DNA from: Morella rubra
Taxonomy: Eukaryota; Streptophyta; Magnoliopsida; Fagales; Myricaceae
NCBI GenBank assembly: GCA_003952965.2
Contig: CM025852.1
Location: 6,909,808-6,973,807, forward strand
Direction: 5' to 3'
Length of the DNA stretch: 64,000 nucleotides
The position numbers were made by a program, and so were the translations under genes. Numbering within the stretch: position 1 is the first letter of the stretch; every line of letters starts with the position of its first letter. The notes beneath the pieces are model-generated. The model saw only the letters and a list, made by a program, of their open reading frames with translations. It made no database searches and had not been told where the DNA came from. Below, in pieces: positions 36,400-47,705 of this stretch.

Positions 36400-37600
36400 T
36401 CGGCCAGCTTTTGCCTGTTGGTCTTGTCGTGCCCTTTTAAGTCATTTCTAGGATCTTATATGAGTCTACATCGTCCTTGGCACTTGACATGGGAAGAACC
36501 ATAACAAAGGACGTTAACTGATAGAAATTTTGGGGTCCAATAAAAAAAGTACGTACGTAATGTACCAAAACAGCCTGTCGGCATTGTTTCTTCCGCGGCA
36601 ACTTACCGGTCACAATCGCATGACGCATGGTATCAATAACTTTATCTATTTATTTATTTTTTATGCTCGTCATTTTGTAACAATCCCTTCCCATAAAAAA
36701 TTATCTTTAAAAATAACTTATTTAAATTAATTAAAAATTTTATGTGTAGGTTTATAAAATATAGCCTAAGTTTTATAATTATTATTGAATTACAATTTCC
36801 TAAGCTTAGATTATTGCTTAAAGTCTATCTTACTAGTGCATCCTTTTATCTATTGCTCTATTTCTTATTTCACACCTTTTATATGATTAAATGACTTTTG
36901 CTAATTTTAATTTACGTATTAATTTTCTGTCATAAGCTATCTACAAAATTTACATAGACCCATAGAGTAATTAAAGGTGGACGGGAGCTTTGGGGTGCTG
37001 CTGGCCGTCTTTAAAGAATCAGATCTGGATTTGTAGGGATGTGTGCTTATTAATTATTTTTATTTTGTCTTCAATGTGACAATTTGAATCCAGTTATGCT
37101 GTTTGTAATTTTAAAATTGGTGCTGTGAGACATATGCTTGAATGGTTAAATTTCAAGGTTATTATCCCTCGTTTTATATGTTATTTTCTTCAGGTTGTGC
37201 AAAGGAGGTGAGCTATTAGATCGGATACTTTCAAGTTGAGTTATCAGGCAATATCTTTTTGAGTTAAGTGAATATCATGACATACTGAGAGAAAAAAAAA
37301 ATTATAAAATCAAAATAAAATAAAAAGTAAAATATATAAATCCACAATTCTCAGCCCAGTTTTTGGTTTTTCGAAATTACTATCAGATACACTTAGACGA
37401 AAAAGAAGTGCATTAACTTAAAAAAGTAACATAGAGATGAGAAAACAAGAAACGTATAATATATTTTTGTGTGTACGCACCTTCCGACCCCGTCCCTATT
37501 AATGCTTTTGGATTTGGTCAACTTTGCCCGTTCGTCTTGTCGTGCCCTCGAAGTCATCTCTAGCCTCTAGGGTCTTATGAATCTAAGATCGTCCATGGTG
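36400..37600. repeat. Dispersed repeat R2, two partial copies
   Basis: Two stretches (about 36400-36950 and 37340-37600) share blocks such as TTTGGATTTGGTCAA, GTCTTGTCGTGCCC, CTTCCGCGGCAACTTACCGG and ATTTCATACCTTTTATGTGA with copies at 45.0, 48.1 and 61.0 kb. Non-coding. Confidence 0.75.
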
Positions 37601-37931
37601 TGTGAATTTATAGCATTTGAATATTTTGAGAACTTATGGACAATGGAAATGACGTGGTTTTGATTTTTGTGAAGGGTTATAGATACTAGCCATGAAATAT
37701 CGTTGTAATGTATGGACTTTAATGAATCTTTTTTATTACGCGTCAAATTTATGGACAATGGAGATGATATAGGTTTAATTTTTGTGAAGTATTATTGTAA
37801 TGGCTTGGCTTTAATTTTGTGAAGGATTATTGTGGCTAATTATGGATTAGCATGGCAATCTTTTTACTTAAGGTTGACTTTTTTTGGTACTAAATCTTAC
37901 TTCACTTTAGTGATTAACCATTATTTCGGTG

Positions 37932-38027
37932 ATGGACGCCAACTTTGCTAAGGAATTAGTTCAAATCAAAACTATCGTTGGTTTTTTGTTGTTTTCCTAT
38001 GCAATTGCTAACCAAGTAAATTTCTGA
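37932..38027 (+). CDS. 31-codon ORF, copy 1 (possible micropeptide)
   Basis: Encodes MDANFAKELVQIKTIVGFLL and ends in NQVNF: an acidic start followed by a hydrophobic stretch. Copies with the same start and stop positions lie at 49121 and 50845, and a damaged one at 62069. The copies are young duplicates, so shared frames are only weak evidence of function. It could equally be a relic exon. Confidence 0.3.
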   Translation: MDANFAKELVQIKTIVGFLLFSYAIANQVNF

Positions 38028-38092
38028 AGAAGCTTAAAAGTTGAACAAATTTTGTGGTAGCACTTTGAAAAATGGTTGATCATATCCTTAAT

Positions 38093-38265
38093 GATGAAAA
38101 GAAGGCAGGGTCTCTAAAGCAGAAGAAGGCAGACAAATTTTATATATATGAAAAGAAGGCAGGGTCTCCAAAGCAGAAGAAGGCAGATAAATTTTATATA
38201 TATGCTCTAAAGCAGACAAATTTTATATATATGAAAAGAAGGCAGGGTCTCTAAAGCAGAAAAAT
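38093..38265. repeat. Minisatellite, ~54-bp unit, about three copies
   Basis: The unit GAAAAGAAGGCAGGGTCTC, then AAAGCAGAAGAAGGCAGAC and ATTTTATATATAT, is repeated about three times with one shortened copy. A related motif (AAGAATGCAGGCTCTT) occurs near 59975-60030. Confidence 0.8.
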
Positions 38266-38336
38266 ATCGATGGGAGGTTGGGTCTTCGAGTTGTGGTTTC
38301 GTATATATAGGAAAGAGGGCATTGTCTCTAAAGCAG

Positions 38337-38605
38337 ACATATCCTTTCATATTTTCAAATCATATATTTTTATTATTCATTTTCTAATACTAATAATAAT
38401 ATGCTTGTATGCAGGGATAAAGTTGGGATTGGACTTAAAAGAGTAGCTACATAAATATAACCTTTGAGGACCAAAATAAAATATAAGAAAATGACAAAAA
38501 AATAATGATTTGTGGGGACTGAGGGCCATGGCTACGCAATAGCCAACTCTTCTTTTTTGGTTTTTTTTTTCTAGGTTATAAAATAAGCCATGGAATTATT
38601 GGGCC
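38337..38605. repeat. Dispersed repeat R1, copy 3 (3' part only)
   Basis: Matches 19870-20130: TTTTCAAATCATATATTTTT, GCAGGGATAAAGTTGGGATT, GGGCCATGGCTACGCAATAG and GAGCCATGGAATT-type blocks in order. Confidence 0.75.
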
Positions 38606-38761
38606 AAATTACGTCCCTATGCAAATTGAATAATAACTCCAAGCAAACCAACCAACAAACAAGAAATAAAACAAGTACAAAAAAACCACATAAGATTTAC
38701 GTGTAAAACCTTTCAGTATAAAGGGAAAAACCGCACGGGCAGCTCCGAGATAAATCTACTA
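38606..38761. other. Sequence left of CACTA element 2, possible LTR remnant
   Basis: The stretch ATTTACGTGTAAAACC..AGTATAAAGGG, and its continuation after the transposon (TATAATAAAATAGAG, 42797 onward), resembles common plant LTR sequence. No primer site or coding part confirms this. Confidence 0.25.
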
Positions 38762-39665
38762 CACTACAAAAACAGGCCTATAGAGCGGTCGCTGACCGCT
38801 GCTATAGGCCAAAAACACTAACTATTAGGCCAAAAAAGACCTATAACAGAGCGTTTTTTAGAGCAGTCGGTCGCAACCGCTGCTATATGTCCGTCGAGAT
38901 AGGTTTTAGCGGCGGTTTTTAAGACCGCTGGTGAAAATCTTGACTTATAACGGCAGTTACCTAGCAGCGGTCACGACCACCACTAAAGACTCGAAACACA
39001 TTTTTGAATTTTTTAACAGTGTTTTATAAAAACACCTGCATTTTTTAATTTGTAATACAAATTTATTTTAATAACCATAATTCATTGATGTAAAAACCTA
39101 AGAACAAGGATAACAAAGCAAATATAATTCATCATTTATTAAATAACCAAGTCTTACAAGTCTTTCAACACAAGAGTCTATACAAGTTTCTAACATAAAA
39201 TAAAAATAACTTTTAATCCTAGCATTAGCAAAAGCAGCTCAGTAAACCATCAGCACCAACACCATCTTCACCAAGTGGTAACTCTTGCCACCCATTGAAA
39301 AGCAAAAACGGGATAAGAAAAAATGAACAATATGCCAATAACTTAAACAGATGCAACAGAAAGATTATAGAATACATAGAGGCATTTTAGAGACACTCCA
39401 AATTCATAAAAAGCATATCAAGTAATACATAAAAATAAATTACATCATTGACAAAAACAAAAAGTAATACATGAAAATAAATGTACCACATCGTCTCCAC
39501 TTCTAAGGGTGCAGTCCATAGTATTTGTTGGAGAAAAGGCAATACTCAGAGTATCTCTTGCAAGCTGCGAAAAAAATAGAAAAAGCATATCAAGTAATTA
39601 TCCAATATATTTTGGGAGTTGAGTAGAAATATGAATACATTTAATGGCTTCGAAAAATGCACCTC

Positions 39666-39800
39666 GATCTCTTTAGCTTCTAGGTCAATCAATCGTTCCC
39701 AATGCCGAAGGAACGTGCAATGAGGAACAGTTAAGTGCCTAGTATGTGAATCAAACACATCACCTAATCCGCTGCTTTCAGTTTTTCCACCATGCGCCTG
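39666..39800 (-). pseudogene. Exon-like captured fragment, unidentified
   Basis: Minus strand: an acceptor (TGATGCAG) precedes an open stretch reading AHGGKTESSGLGDVFDSH and ending HWERLIDLEAKEIE, then a donor (GAG then GTGCAT). It looks like an internal exon of a host gene taken up by CACTA element 2. The HWERLIDLEAKE part weakly recalls Dna2-type helicase/nucleases, but I am not sure of that. Confidence 0.4.
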
Positions 39801-40374
39801 CATCAATAACACATTACAGCTATTGGCAAACACTGATGCCAGAGTACTAACTAGCATCCTTGAGGCCATATAACAACTGAAAAAATTGCAGAATCAGATG
39901 ATGACCCCCAGGGCAGAAATTGTTTTCCCATATTTCATGGGAATGGGATACTAGGGTCATTAGCAATTCAAAAAGAATGGAATTTACATAAACCAAAAAG
40001 GGGAATTACTATCTTGTGAATGAAGTTCCTGCTAATCCATAATAACAAGACCTGCAAAATTATTACCATAAAATTATTTAATGAAAGCAAAAATCAAATA
40101 CAAGCGGATGAAGGTCATATTCTTGTTCTGTGCCATAAGACAACTTACAACCCAACACCTAGCCAGGTGATTTTCTTTGATCTCTACCTGTTGTCTTTGA
40201 AATATGACACAAACACCTCTCACTTACAATATTCACCCTTGTCCTTTTCAGATTTTCTTAATACCCACTTAATAAGATGCAATACACAAGAGAAGGAAAT
40301 GATGACTATAGAATGAAGAAATGAATCTAATGACGAAGGGAAAATGAGGACAAAGTGCCGCATATATCATTGTG

Positions 40375-40502
40375 ATGGCAACATAAACAAGGAACATCAA
40401 TAGCTTACAGTTATTAGGCTACCATCAAAATGACATGGCAACGTAAACAAGGAACATCAATAGCTTACAGTTATTACTTATTAGGCTGCCATCAAAATGA
40501 CC
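40375..40502. repeat. Two-copy tandem repeat inside CACTA element 2, ~60-bp unit
   Basis: The unit TGGCAACATAAACAAGGAAC through CCATCAAAATGAC is present twice; the second copy has an extra eight bases. Confidence 0.85.
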
Positions 40503-40706
40503 CTAAAGCATAATGCCAATACTGCAAACCACTGAAAATATTCAATCATAAAAACCTAAATGGGTTCTACCGGAATTTCAAAGTAACTAAATGCAAGTCA
40601 ATCCTAAGATAATAAGCAAAACATCTGAAATCAAACATTCTAACAACCAAATTATAAAATATACAACTTCTATAACGATTATAAAATGGGCCATATTAAG
40701 GGGCAC

Positions 40707-40818
40707 CTTTCTCGAGGTTCTTGACGTTCTTTGAGGAAAGGGTGATTCTGATCTTGTGAATCTGCTCCTGACCTTCCTCCACACCCTGCTGCTTCGGTAG
40801 CTTCATAGCGTACGCCAT
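40707..40818 (-). pseudogene. Captured first coding exon of 40S ribosomal protein S20 (uS10)
   Basis: Minus strand from ATG at 40818: [20 protein letters not shown], then [17 protein letters not shown], ending at a GT donor. This matches the N-terminus of plant RPS20 ([37 protein letters not shown]), 37 codons plus one base. An RPS20-like leader, with a possible small intron, continues upstream to about 40960. Downstream exons are absent. The uS10 core beyond residue 37 is missing, so no functional protein is expected. A spliced transcript joining this exon to neighbouring sequence is possible. Confidence 0.88.
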
Positions 40819-42796
40819 GGTTTCTTTCTTCAATTCCTGCTAAATTGCAATCGTAATAAATGAACAAAAATTGATTACCCTTAATCAAGAAGCTATCGAG
40901 AATGCTAAAAGAGAGAGCGTCGAGTGAGAGTGGGACCTTGGCGCTGGGAGGAGGGAGGTGTGGAGCAGCAAGGAATTATCTGGGTAATTTGGTCGTCGGA
41001 TTTCTTACAATACAAATCGCACAAAATTCAATAGGAAATTAGGGCTTATGAGACAAATAAACTCCAAAACGAAAGAACCGTATCCAGAGAAGAAGAAGAA
41101 GAAGAAGAAGAATACCAGTTGCAGGGGCGGTGAATACGAGTCTCTGAGCAAAAAGCAAGGGAGAAAGAGAGACAGAGAGATAAGGAAATGGGAGGGGGGA
41201 TCGATGGGAGCAAGAGAAACTGAGAGATTCCGAGGGAGAGGGAGAGCATGCGACGAAGAGGGAGAGGGAGAGCATTCGACGAAGAGGAAGAGGGAGGGAC
41301 TTCGATCGGAAAATAAAAGAGGAAGAGGGGGCGTGCGAGAAATGAATTTCAGCTTCAATTTTTACCGCCATTTTGAAGCTCACCGTTTTGATTTGTTTTC
41401 TTTTCCTTTATATTTTGTTTATTTTATGTTGATTTATATAATGTTCTTTTTAGGTGAAGTAAAATTGTAAAGCTACATGCGCACTGACGTGAAATAGTTA
41501 ATGGAAAATCACAACCAGAGACAAAAACTTATCTCCGAAACAAAAATTTGGCAATTAGAAGAGAAATAGGAAAACAAAAGAGAAAAGGAAGAGAGATGGG
41601 AAATTACCTCTCCCGGCGCTATTCGGAGACGAATCACGACGTGCCTCCAGAAAGAATGAGGGGGCGAGAGACAGAGAGGGTAAGAGATAGAGTGAGAGAT
41701 TTTTCAAAGGGAGACTTAGAGAGAGAGAGGGACATATGAGAAAGGGGGAATTTGGGGCTGGGCGGGAAAGGGAAATTTGGCGCTGTTTGGAAAGGAAAGG
41801 AAAAAAGGGGGGGGGGGGGGGGAGGAGTTCACGGGAACAGGTGATTTCAAAGCTTTTTTTTTTTTTTTTTTCTAATTTGTAGTTTTTCAAAAATTTTAAT
41901 AATAAGTTATATTTTGTAGTTATGTGTTTTTAGTAAATTAAAATCAGTGGTAAATTGTAATAGTATTTAAAAATATTTATACTTAGTATTAAATACATAG
42001 AATGTACATTCTTTACACTCTTTTTTATAATTAGTATAATAATCTTAATTAAAATAGTTGGGAGTAATAATATATAATATTTATAATTTAAAAGTATGTG
42101 TGTTATTATATAATTGATATGTGCTAATTAACCTAAGTACTTTATACATATGTACTTACCTAATGACTAAATCATAGCCTCTAAGATCATATAACAACTT
42201 CAATTTTCACAACACTCTTTCTAATTTCATATTTTATTAAGTAGGTCCTCTAAAATAAATTTTTTCAAATACATGACAAAAATAAAATTATATATTAAAA
42301 AAATTAAATAATATAAAAAATAATTTTAACATTAAATTAAATTATAAATAAATAAAAATATTATTTTCAATTAGACCTATAGCTGCGTTTTTTAAAAAAA
42401 AACGCTGCTAAAGTTGAGAGCTACAATGGCGGTCATTGCGACCGCCGCTGTAGATACCATATTTCTAGCAGCGTTTGTACACAAACGCTGCTAGAAATTA
42501 GACCTATAGCGGCGCTCACAATGACCGCGCTGTAGCTCTCAACTTTAGCAGCATTTTTGAAAAAAAACGCTACTAAAAATAAGACCTTTAGCGGCGTTTG
42601 TGAAAAACGCTGCTATACATTACACCTATAGCGGCGGTCATGCTATAGGTCACCACTTTAGCCGCGTTTTTTTACAAAATGCTGCTATAGGGTTGGCTTG
42701 TATCGAGTGACCGCCGCTAAAAAGACCACCGCTATAAGTGGTTTTTAGCGGCGTTTATTCAAATGCTGCTAAATATCTGTTTTTTTTGTAGTGCTA

Positions 42797-44990
42797 TAAT
42801 AAAATAGAGATTACAATACTCAAGTTTATGCCTAAAACTTGAGTTCTAACAAATTGGAATTCAATAAGATCAACTCTCTGAGAATAAATATAGTCTCATC
42901 ACAAATCCTGGAATCTGACGAAACCCATCTTGCAGCAAGATCTCCAATCTGAAAATCATAACTCCCTGTTGATGAAGCACCTAGATAACTTTCTCAAAGA
43001 TAACCCAATTTACTCATGTGTAAAAATCATACCTAAAAATCGAAAGAAAAATCTCCTGAAAAAACTCTTCTCTTTTCCCTTTTTCTTTTCCTTTCTCTCC
43101 TTTGCTTTTTTTTTTTTTTTTTCCTTCCGTGCGGCAGCCTTTTTCTCTTGTAGCATGGGGCACTTTCTTTCTCTTTTTTTCTTATATGCTGTGCGGCAAT
43201 TGTGGTCGCCTAGTTAAAAGTTCCACTTACGTATTTTCACGCCATACTATTCCTTAATTTAATTTACAGTACGTTGGCTTTTGTTTCCCTTTAATTTACG
43301 ACTAAAATTTCTCGATACATATATATATAGCCATGGACTCACACAAAGAGGAAGAAGATGGAAGCAGAGAAGCAGTAGATTCAATTCAAAAATAAATTTT
43401 GAGACCCCTGAGTGATCAGGACCAAGTTTCGTTCTGCCCGCAGTTCGGCGACTAAAGGCCACTTAGCTGGTATCCACTTGAGAAGTGGTCTAAAATAAGT
43501 TTACTTGAAAAACAGAAAATAAACCGGCCATACAGGCGATATGTTTACTTGAATGCATGAAGCAGAAATTTAAACCAGCCATGAAGGCGGATGCATGTAT
43601 GCATGTAACTTGAAATGTAAAACCGTCCAATCTGACAGTATGTATGGTATGTATGTGTGCGCTGAAATAAACAGAGGACACAATATATATATATATATAT
43701 GAGAGAAAACAAGTATAATGAGGACAACATGAACAAACTAAGTCGTGTTATTGAGGACGAGCGGATCTTTATCCATGGAATCTATTGAAGAAATTATTGC
43801 AATAATAGACATGGGAGGTGACAGCAAGTAGACCCCAAGAAAAACAAGAGAAATTTACAAAGAAGCCAAACAAACGGATCTGCCTGGTGCCTATATTTGT
43901 GGTTTTGTTATTTTTGTCTTCTTATGCAAACAATTAGTTCTCTTCTTCCTTTGATCGGCGAAGTGGTTTCGGGAAAATGGGAATTCTGGGTTAGGGAAAT
44001 TGGAGATTTTGAGTTTGAGATTTCGGATTTAGAGATTTTGTCTTGAGGGAGTCCAGTCAGTATCTTACTTTCCTTATTTTCGTTATTAGCGCATGTGATT
44101 ATAATTGGGGTGACGTGGTAACCGTATGTTACGTCGACAACTTCTGTCATCTAAATAAACGGACGGATTGAAATGAAAATTGGTCCAAATTCCAAGGAAA
44201 TTATAGAAAAAAAAATTATCATAGGAACTAATTTAGGAATAGCATAAACCGAGAGACTGACAAGAGTAATTTAACTTTTTATTTTTGAGTAGTTAGCATG
44301 AGAAACTACTAAGTACCTCCAATCTCCAGATTAGATGATTTGAGTAACTTGAGAAAATTATACGGTGTTTGTAAGAAATAAAAATTTTTAAACTTAAAAA
44401 AATTTAAACTGAAATAAGTGAGACAAGATTTTAAGTGGTTCGGTCATTGACCTACTTCTATTGTTGGAAGGCCCAATTGGCATTTGATTTTTCATTATAT
44501 TCAAAAAGTTACATTGAGGTTTTATTTATAAATTATTAAATTTTAATTGCCCACATTACTTTAGCAATGTGAGACTTTACCATTTTCAATAGATCCATTA
44601 GATCAATATTGATTGAAGCAATTGTATTGGAACATTAATTCCTTCGAGACAGATTTCAATTCCTCCAGGGAGACGAAAAAAATGTCCAGATTAAGAGACC
44701 TCATCAACTGAAGATGACGTTGTTTCGTGTTGAGCTTTTTTGTAGGATTTGTATCATACTTTTATTTTTACAATCCAACACACAACATACACGTATTTTA
44801 ATACAACACTTTATTACCTTTTTTACACACACCAATCTCTTTTAAAACTTCTGCACGCACACAATACAACTTTAACATCACCACCTAAATATTCACAATT
44901 TCATCAAAAATCCTAAGATTTCATGAAAAAAAACCTTGGCAAAAAAAAGCAAATGACCTGCCGACGTGGTCTGCTTTCTTTACCACCTAC
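42797..44990. other. Intergenic sequence right of CACTA element 2
   Basis: Contains T-rich runs (43105-43122), a (TA)n microsatellite (43683-43700) and no supported gene. Short open frames in both directions lack domains. Possible decayed LTR sequence at 42797-43200 is unproven. Confidence 0.45.
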
Positions 44991-45560
44991 TTGTGTGCAC
45001 CTTCCGATCCGGTGCCTAATGCTTTTGGATTTGGTCAAGCGCTTTGCCCGTTCGTCTTGTCATGCCCTCTAGAGATGTCATCTCTAGGATCTTATGAATC
45101 TACGATCGTCTTGGCACTTGACATAGGAACAACCAGAATAAAGTTTAACTGATTGAAATTTGGGTCCAACAAAAATGTACGTAATAGACCAAAACACCCT
45201 GTGTGGCCCTAGTTCTTCCGCGGCTACCGGTCACAATCACATGGCATTATGGGCTTCAATAACCTTTTTTTTTTTTTTGTTCTTTTTCTCGTCACTTAAT
45301 GTAAAACCTCTCCCAATTATAATTATCTTTAAAATATAGTTTTAGATTAGTTAAAGGATTTATGTATAAGTTTCTAAAATATAGCGTAAGTTTTATCTTA
45401 GTGCGCATTCTTTTATCTAATGCTCTGTTTGTTATTTCATACCCTTTATGTGATTAAATGACTTTTGCTAATTTTAACTTGCTTATTAATTTTCTTTCAT
45501 AAGCTATATACCGAATTTATCACTTAGTAACTTGCTTGCTATTTTTAGGTAATTAAACCT
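44991..45560. repeat. Dispersed repeat R2, copy 3
   Basis: Shares with 36.4 and 48.1 kb the order: GTGCACCTTCCGATCCGG-type start, TTTGGATTTGGTCAAGCGCT, CTTCCGCGGCTACCGGTCAC, and ATACCCTTTATGTGATTAAA. Confidence 0.8.
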
Positions 45561-45683
45561 TGCATCAAAGTTTTCATCTAAGGTAAAGGTAGAAACTACT
45601 TTGGTTTTAGTGAGGAAATGGTCTAGCGGAATGTTTATAGCCATTGTTCGTGCAAATGTATATAGGAAAAATCAAAAAGTGTC

Positions 45684-46843
45684 CTCTAACATGAGTCTAG
45701 ATTCTGTTCTTAATCTCCATTTGTGGTTGTTGCCAAAGGATTGCATGCATAGCCGAATCTGTGTCATTTCTAACCATATATGAGCATTGTTAGTTTGAGT
45801 CTTGCTTTAGAACTTTTCCCTTGGTTTGATTTTGTAATCTTTTCACATATTACTTTTCTTGAGTAAAGATGATTGATGTATGTTTAAGTGTCAAGATGCA
45901 TGCCAAAATATGTTACAGGGGCTTACATGGAAACTCACAAGGCACATGAATCTGTATCTCTTATTTCTTTTGAGTTGGTTGTGATGTTAATGGAGAAATC
46001 TTCCATTTTATTTACTGATTTAAGTAAAGAGGAGATGTCTGGAACTTTAGTGATCTTGCATTGTGAAGGAGGCATGTTGTATGTTAGAGAATAGTTCCAT
46101 TAAGGCTTGTTGTGCACGGGTAGATACGCATCTTGTCTTCTATTGAGTTCTTAGTTTATCCTCTTGATTTGGATGATTATATACTCTGGAGAATGATTTT
46201 TACGTTGAAATCACTGACATGCATGGCTAATTCAAATCTGAAAATATTGGTAACATAGCATCAAAATTCAATGAAAGAAATAGGGCCTAGGATCTCAATA
46301 GGGACACGCAAATAAAAGGGAAAACGATGAGCCTTTTAGCCCCTGTTTTTAATCATGTTTATGGCCTGTTTAAAGGCCTGATTTGGAGGCCCTAGGAGAT
46401 GCTATAATTTTCACGTCAGATCTGGACAAACTGGTAGCTTAATTAGCTAAATAAATAACCCATAACTTGAATTAATTAAAGGGTCAATGGGTTAGTAAAT
46501 GACCGGTTGTTTTTGGGTCTCAAAGGAGAGTTGATGACTCTATTTAGGGCGTTAAATAAACTTGACTTAGTGTAATTAAATTACTAAGAGCATGTTTGGG
46601 CTAAAGACTTTGATTAAATGAAGATAATTAGCAAAAGAAAACATTGGGCTTAAAGAGAGAAACGTGCCTTGCAAGAAAATGGATCAAGGAGAGGACCCTT
46701 GGGCTGGAAATTTTTCAGATCTAAAGGCCACTCTATAAGCCTAAATGGGCTTCAGTGATTAAGGCCTAAAAGACTAATAAGATGGGATTAACAAACCCTT
46801 AAAAAGGGGGCTAGAGAAAAATAGCCAATTTACTTGGACCAAC
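45684..46843. repeat. Segmental duplication D1, copy 1
   Basis: About 1.16 kb repeated in direct orientation at 54908-56293. Diagnostic blocks include GATTGCATGCATAGCCGAAT, ATGCATGCCAAAATATGTTA, GAAGGAGGCATGTTGTATGT and CTCAATAGGGACACGCAAAT. The open frame at 45888-46094 is not kept in the other copy. No gene is supported. Confidence 0.85.
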
Positions 46844-47117
46844 AACATTAACGTGCTAAAAATTATTTATATCTAGTACTTTAATCATGAACCTCAGTAC
46901 TAAAATCCATTTTCATTAAATAAACCTCTTATGAAAATTATAAATAATAAAAGAAAAGAAAAGTTAACTACTCAATAAACACAAATAATAATAACAATAG
47001 AATTAAAAGAGGGAAGTATAAGGCGTAAGAAATTATGGGTCTATCTTCCTAAAATATTGGTCTATGGCCGAATATAAGGATCTTTGAATCTAGGTTTATA
47101 AATTTTACAGAATTAAA
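46844..47117. other. Intergenic sequence, nothing recognised
   Basis: AT-rich, no gene or element ends seen. Confidence 0.4.
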
Positions 47118-47311
47118 AGAATAGTTTACTTGTTGAACCGACAATATTGAAACGTGTCATCTCAATTAATAAAAAGGAGTTAGGATGCAAGTCAGATTTT
47201 TTTCGTTAATTAAGAGAATAGTTTACTTGTTGAAGCGACAATATTGAAAAGTGTCATCTCAATTAATAAAAAGGAGTTAGGATGCAAGTCAGATTTTTTT
47301 CGTTAATTAAG
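47118..47311. repeat. Tandem duplication, 97-bp period
   Basis: Two direct copies (47118-47214 and 47215-47311) of a unit starting ATAGTTTACTTGTTGAA and ending TTTTTTCGTTAATTAA, with two or three differences. Confidence 0.88.
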
Positions 47312-47405
47312 GTGGCACGGTGTCATTGAATGTAGGAGAATTTAATTATATCAATCCATTCGGATAGCAGTGAATCCCGTCTCTCCTTAAAGATGAGTGC
47401 GCGTT

Positions 47406-47705
47406 GTCAATTTAAACGTCTGCACTAACCTTGAATGTGTAAAGAAGGTGAAAACACACAGTTGCATTAAAATCGGAATTGTTTATGTGAAGAAAGGTTG
47501 AACGCTTAAACCCTTTTTCGCTATCTCTTTCTTGGGCCAGAGGCCCGCACTAAACAAATCCTGGGCCCGATCCCAACTAATGGCCCAGTTAAATGCCACT
47601 AAGCGTATGGAGGCGGATAACCTTCGAGTCATGGGATTAGACCCGAGTTGCGTCCCGGAACATCCCCCGCCAACTGTCCAACTCAGGCTCGCTCAAATTC
47701 CTAAG
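47406..47705 (+). repeat. Duplicated copy of the DXO1-like promoter, without the gene
   Basis: Matches 52357-52665, the sequence directly upstream of the DXO1-like exon: GCTTAAACCCTTTTTCGC, GGGCCAGAGGCCCGCAC, GAGTTGCGTCCCGGAACATC and CCAACTCAGGCTCGCTC. It ends at CTAAGCT, where R2-type sequence begins. It holds a telo-box (AAACCCT) and several GGCCC motifs. Confidence 0.8.

Larger units (their letters stand above)
38762..42793. mobile_element. CACTA DNA transposon 2, non-autonomous, carrying a ribosomal protein exon
   Basis: The ends are CACTACAAAAACAG (38762) and TGTTTTTTTTGTAGTG (ending 42793), flanked by the target duplication CTA (38759-38761 and 42794-42796). Subterminal arrays of AGCGG/CCGCT and TATAGC motifs are dense at both ends (38780-38990; 42375-42780), where they form many local inverted repeats. 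No transposase is recognisable. The interior carries the first exon of an RPS20 gene and another exon-like stretch, both on the minus strand, plus purine-rich low-complexity blocks (41.08-41.34 and 41.56-41.83 kb). Confidence 0.88.

Noticed and set aside
41046-41470. Overlapping open frames on both strands at 41.05-41.47 kb
   Set aside because: Purine-rich (GAGAGG/GAAGAG) low-complexity sequence leaves all frames open; no domain, and it lies inside CACTA element 2.
38606-43220. LTR retrotransposon around CACTA element 2
   Set aside because: The flanking sequence resembles plant LTRs, but no primer site, polypurine tract or coding region was found; kept only as a low-confidence remark.
45888-46094. 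68-codon open frame in D1 copy 1
   Set aside because: The second D1 copy (55.3 kb) does not keep it open, and it has no known domain.
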